A DNA stretch of 35,726 nucleotides from positions 1 through 35,726 of the forward strand of contig RZYB01000009.1 in the NCBI GenBank assembly GCA_009930495.1, written 5' to 3'. The position numbers were made by a program, and so were the translations under genes. This document shows positions 33,662 through 35,726 of the stretch, piece after piece. Each line of letters opens with the position of its first letter. Within the stretch, counting starts at the first letter, position 1. The notes under the pieces are model-generated. The model worked only from the letters and a program-made list of their open reading frames with translations, was not told where the DNA came from and ran no database searches. The DNA is from Deltaproteobacteria bacterium. GTDB lineage: Bacteria; Desulfobacterota; Desulfovibrionia; Desulfovibrionales; Desulfomicrobiaceae.

Positions 33662-33808
33662 ATGCATGACCACAATTATTGCTCATCAGAAACAACGAAG
33701 CTCGCCAAAGCCTTGATCCAGGTGCAGCGTACCTTGCAGCCAGCGACCAAGGACCGCCTCAACCCTTTCACCCATTCCAACTACGAAGTATGCTGTAATT
33801 TGTATTGA
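33662..33808 (+). pseudogene. Truncated N-terminus resembling an ERF-family phage single-strand annealing protein
   Basis: A small frame of 48 codons begins MHDHNYCSSETTKLAKALIQ and continues to QPATKDRLNPFTHSNY, then ends EVCCNLY-stop. The LAKAL, then Q-x-x-L-x-P-x-x-K-D, then NPF-x-x-S-x-Y pattern resembles the start of ERF-superfamily phage recombinases, where NPFFKSKYADL is typical. The similarity breaks off right after SNY, as if the rest of the gene was deleted. AAAGGAG lies 6 bases before the ATG, a strong ribosome binding site. Intact ERF proteins are about 200 residues, so this is a remnant, or a new small protein. Confidence 0.6.
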
Positions 33809-33861
33809 AGTCGTCATCCAGATGTCTGCAATGGAACAGGGTCAATGAAAACGAGGCCGCG

Positions 33862-34332
33862 ATGAAATACTGGCTGATGAAGACCGAACCAGGATGCTTT
33901 TCCATCGACGATCTGGCGGCCTTGCCCAAGCAAACCACGTCCTGGGACGGGGTTCGCAATTTTCAGGCCCGCAATTTCATGCGCGATGAGATGCGCGTCG
34001 GAGATTTGGTGTTGTTCTATCACAGCGTGACCGCGCCCGGCGTGGTCGGGATCGCCAGGGTGGAACGGGAGGCGTACCCCGATCATACGGCCTTTGATCC
34101 CGATGACGCCCACTATGACCCTCGTTCGACTCCGGACAAACCATTGTGGGTCATGGTTGACGTGCGTTTTGTTGAAAAATTCTGCGCGCCGGTTTCGTTG
34201 CGCGCCATGCGCGGGATCAAGGGCTTGGAAGGAATGGAACTGCTGCGCAGGGGATCGCGGTTGTCCGTCATGCCCGTGACCGAAGCGGAATTTCGAATTG
34301 TCCGCGATCTGGGTCGCCAGGCGCTGAAATAA
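33862..34332 (+). CDS. EVE domain-containing protein
   Basis: The 156-residue protein is a single EVE domain (PUA/YTH-like fold, as in human THYN1). Family blocks are MKYWLMKTEPGCFSIDDL, TSWDGVRNFQARNFMRDEMRVGD, LVLFYHS, PGVVGIARVEREAYPDHTAFD, PLWVMVDVRFVEKF and LLRRGSRLSVMPVTEAEF. The hydrophobic cage that reads modified bases in this fold is expected in the WDGVRN, YHS and RGSRLSVMP regions. Standalone EVE proteins are widespread in Proteobacteria; their target (modified DNA or RNA) is unsettled. GAGG lies 5 bases before the ATG at 33862. Codon use is like that of the core genes, so it probably belongs to the chromosome rather than the island. Confidence 0.93.
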   Translation: MKYWLMKTEPGCFSIDDLAALPKQTTSWDGVRNFQARNFMRDEMRVGDLVLFYHSVTAPGVVGIARVEREAYPDHTAFDPDDAHYDPRSTPDKPLWVMVDVRFVEKFCAPVSLRAMRGIKGLEGMELLRRGSRLSVMPVTEAEFRIVRDLGRQALK

Positions 34333-34363
34333 AAAAGCGCCGCGCCAGGGACAGGCGCGGCGC
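34331..34363 (-). terminator. Intrinsic terminator of the liv genes (minus strand)
   Basis: GCGCCGCGCC (34337-34346) and GGCGCGGCGC (34354-34363) are exact complements around a 7-nt loop. Six A at 34331-34336 give the T-run on the minus strand. On the plus strand the same hairpin follows the EVE stop but lacks a T-run. Confidence 0.9.
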
Positions 34364-34388
34364 GTGTGGGACCACGTGCGCGATGGGA

Positions 34389-35105
34389 CTAGGAATGGCC
34401 ACCGCCGAGATAGGCGCCCTGGACCTGTTTGTTGGAGAGCAGGGCGCTGGCCGAGTCCGAAAGAACGATATTGCCAACTTCCATGACATAACCCCGGTTC
34501 GCCAGTTTGAGCGCGGCCTTGGCGTTTTGTTCGACCAGGATCACGGTTACACCGGATTTGTTGATTTCCCGCACGGTGTCGAAGATGGATTTCACCAATA
34601 TCGGGGCCAGGCCCAGGCTGGGTTCGTCCAGGAGCAGGATTTTCGGATTAGCCATGAGTGCCCGTCCGATGGCCAGCATCTGCTGTTCACCGCCGCTCAG
34701 CGTGCCGGAAAGTTGCTTGCGGCGCTCCTCCAGGCGGGGAAAAAGTTCGTAAATCCATTTCCGGCTCTTGGCGATGCGCTCGGTATTGGTCGAGGTGAAC
34801 GCGCCCAGCATCAGATTTTCTTCCACCGTCAGGGTGGTGAAGACGCGCCGCCCTTCGGGGCTTTGGGTGATTTTGAGCTTGACGATCTCGTGGGCTGGAA
34901 GCTTGTGCAATGCGGTCTCCTGATAGTGGATGCTTCCACTGGAAATATGAACCAAGCCGCTGATCGCGTTGAGTGTCGTGGATTTTCCCGCGCCATTGGC
35001 GCCAAGGATGGTCACGATTTCCCCCTCGTCCACTTCCAGGTTGATGCCATGCAGCGCTTCGACATTGCCGTAATTGACCCGTAAATTTTCGATTTTGAGC
35101 AGCAT
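34389..35105 (-). CDS. livF: Branched-chain amino acid ABC transporter ATP-binding protein LivF
   Basis: LivF is one of the two cytoplasmic ATPases of the high-affinity leucine/isoleucine/valine importer. The 238-residue protein shows Walker A LGANGAGKSTTLNAISGL, the Q-loop region ITQSPEGRRVFTTLTVEENL (the RR-F-L-TVEENL form is typical of LivF), signature LSGGEQQMLAIGRALM, Walker B ILLLDEPSLGLAP, and VEQNAKAALKLANRGYVME. AAGGA lies 8 bases before the ATG at 35105; a TTG two codons earlier is less likely. It starts 9 bases after livG ends. Confidence 0.95.
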   Translation of the reverse strand: MLLKIENLRVNYGNVEALHGINLEVDEGEIVTILGANGAGKSTTLNAISGLVHISSGSIHYQETALHKLPAHEIVKLKITQSPEGRRVFTTLTVEENLMLGAFTSTNTERIAKSRKWIYELFPRLEERRKQLSGTLSGGEQQMLAIGRALMANPKILLLDEPSLGLAPILVKSIFDTVREINKSGVTVILVEQNAKAALKLANRGYVMEVGNIVLSDSASALLSNKQVQGAYLGGGHS

Positions 35106-35114
35106 ATTCAATCC

Positions 35115-35726
35115 TTATTCGGAGTCGACGCCCAGGTAGGCCTCGATGACACGCTGGTTGGCCTGGATCTCGGCCGGTGTCCCGGAGGCGATTTTGCTGC
35201 CATGCTCCAACACGACCAAGGACGAGCACACACGCATGACCAAGCCCATGTCGTGTTCGATGAGCAAGGTGGTGATGCCGCGCCCCTGGATTTCGTGAAT
35301 GAGCCGGATCAGGTCCTGGGTTTCCTGGTCGTTCATTCCTCCGGCGGGTTCGTCGAGCACGATCAACTTGGGTTTGGTGGCCAGGGCCCGGGCAATTTCC
35401 AGCAAACGCTGGTTGCCGTAGGACAGATTCTTGGCCTTGTTTTTCCATTCGTGACTCAGACCCACGAATTCCAGCTCCGCCATGGCGTGGCGCAGGGCCT
35501 CGGCTTCCTCGATGCGTTGGGCCGGAGTCCGGAACATGGCGGCCAAGGACCCGGAGCGCATGCGGCAGTGGCAGCCGGCGAGAACGTTTTCCAGCACGGT
35601 CATGTTCTGGAAGAGGCGGATGGTTTGGAACGTGCGCGCGATGCCGCTTTCGACAATGGCGTGGGTGGGGAGGCCGACCAGATTCCGCCCATCGAAGAGA
35701 ACCGTGCCCGTGTTGGGCTGGTAATT
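35115..35726 (-). CDS. livG: Branched-chain amino acid ABC transporter ATP-binding protein LivG (5' end outside the window)
   Basis: The frame is open to the window edge, so the N-terminus with Walker A is missing. About 203 residues are visible. Upstream of the internal Met at 35603 the frame continues with GTVLFDGRNLVGLPTHAIV and GIARTFQTIRLFQN, the LivG pattern, then MTVLENVLAGCH. The signature is NLSYGNQRLLEIARALA, Walker B LIVLDEPAGGMNDQET, and the H-loop LLIEHDMGLVM. The long insertion between ENV and the signature is typical of LivG. The permeases and binding protein presumably lie further along the minus strand, outside the window. Confidence 0.95.
   Translation of the reverse strand, partial: NYQPNTGTVLFDGRNLVGLPTHAIVESGIARTFQTIRLFQNMTVLENVLAGCHCRMRSGSLAAMFRTPAQRIEEAEALRHAMAELEFVGLSHEWKNKAKNLSYGNQRLLEIARALATKPKLIVLDEPAGGMNDQETQDLIRLIHEIQGRGITTLLIEHDMGLVMRVCSSLVVLEHGSKIASGTPAEIQANQRVIEAYLGVDSE

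Larger units (their letters stand above)
33468..33861. other. AT-rich junction between the defence operon and core chromosome
   Basis: This stretch of nearly 400 bases is strikingly AT-rich at 33475-33575 (for example TTATTATAATTATATATTA) compared with the flanking genes. It contains a terminator and a 48-codon phage-like remnant, both listed separately. The final 50 bases lead into the EVE gene. I found no clear target-site duplication or tRNA fragment. Confidence 0.7.

Noticed and set aside
1-35726. CRISPR arrays, tRNA or rRNA genes, and intact insertion sequences
   Set aside because: No regularly spaced direct repeats, no tRNA-like cloverleaf with CCA end and no transposase motifs were seen in either strand by eye.

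Overview
The window is a high-GC chromosome segment from a sulfate-reducing bacterium of the Desulfovibrio/Desulfomicrobium type (Desulfovibrionales). The main evidence is a complete sulfate-activation and adenylylsulfate (APS) reduction locus in one stretch: sat (15167), aprB-aprA (16639-19150), qmoA-qmoB-qmoC (19313-24080) and a qmoD-like gene (24096). The surrounding genes are ordinary housekeeping genes. No rRNA, tRNA or CRISPR array was found.

Layout. 1-99 (+): the tail of a gene that looks like aldehyde:ferredoxin oxidoreductase. 100-645: a gene-free stretch rich in inverted repeats. 646-2268 (+): a crcB fluoride channel followed by a DUF190/four-CBS-domain protein. 2286-5477 (-): murB, fhs and a deaminase, probably one operon. 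5581-8934 (+): an Rrf2-type regulator, argJ, an HD-domain nucleotidase-like gene, a TonB/TolA-like membrane protein and a metallophosphoesterase, the last four tightly packed. 8954-12911: a bidirectional terminator, then ppiD and aconitase on the minus strand. 12939-14827 (-): a fusion of a chorismate-mutase-like and an EPSP-synthase-like domain, both apparently lacking key catalytic residues, with a small coiled-coil gene overlapping its 3' end.

Sulfate respiration block (15036-24816). Sat makes APS from sulfate and ATP. AprBA reduces APS to sulfite. QmoABC is the membrane complex that connects the quinone pool to AprBA. Nearly identical 18-bp Rex-like dyads lie over the presumed promoters of sat and of aprBA. 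A strong terminator follows aprA, and a 29-bp-arm inverted repeat with an 8-nt loop sits just before qmoA, so qmo probably has separate or attenuated expression.

Accessory region (about 24980-33860). After the qmoD terminator come an AT-richer lipoprotein gene and then five overlapping genes: a C5-cytosine methyltransferase, a GHKL (MORC/MutL-like) ATPase, a Z1-domain helicase-like ATPase, a PD-(D/E)XK-motif protein (DUF4420-like) and a Vsr endonuclease. This is a multi-gene restriction/defence system of a type predicted computationally but, as far as I know, little studied. It ends in an AT-rich junction with a terminator and a 48-codon remnant that looks like the start of an ERF-family phage recombinase.

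The core chromosome resumes with an EVE-domain protein (33862-34332, +) and, on the minus strand, livF and a 5'-truncated livG, ATPases of a branched-chain amino acid ABC transporter that runs off the window.
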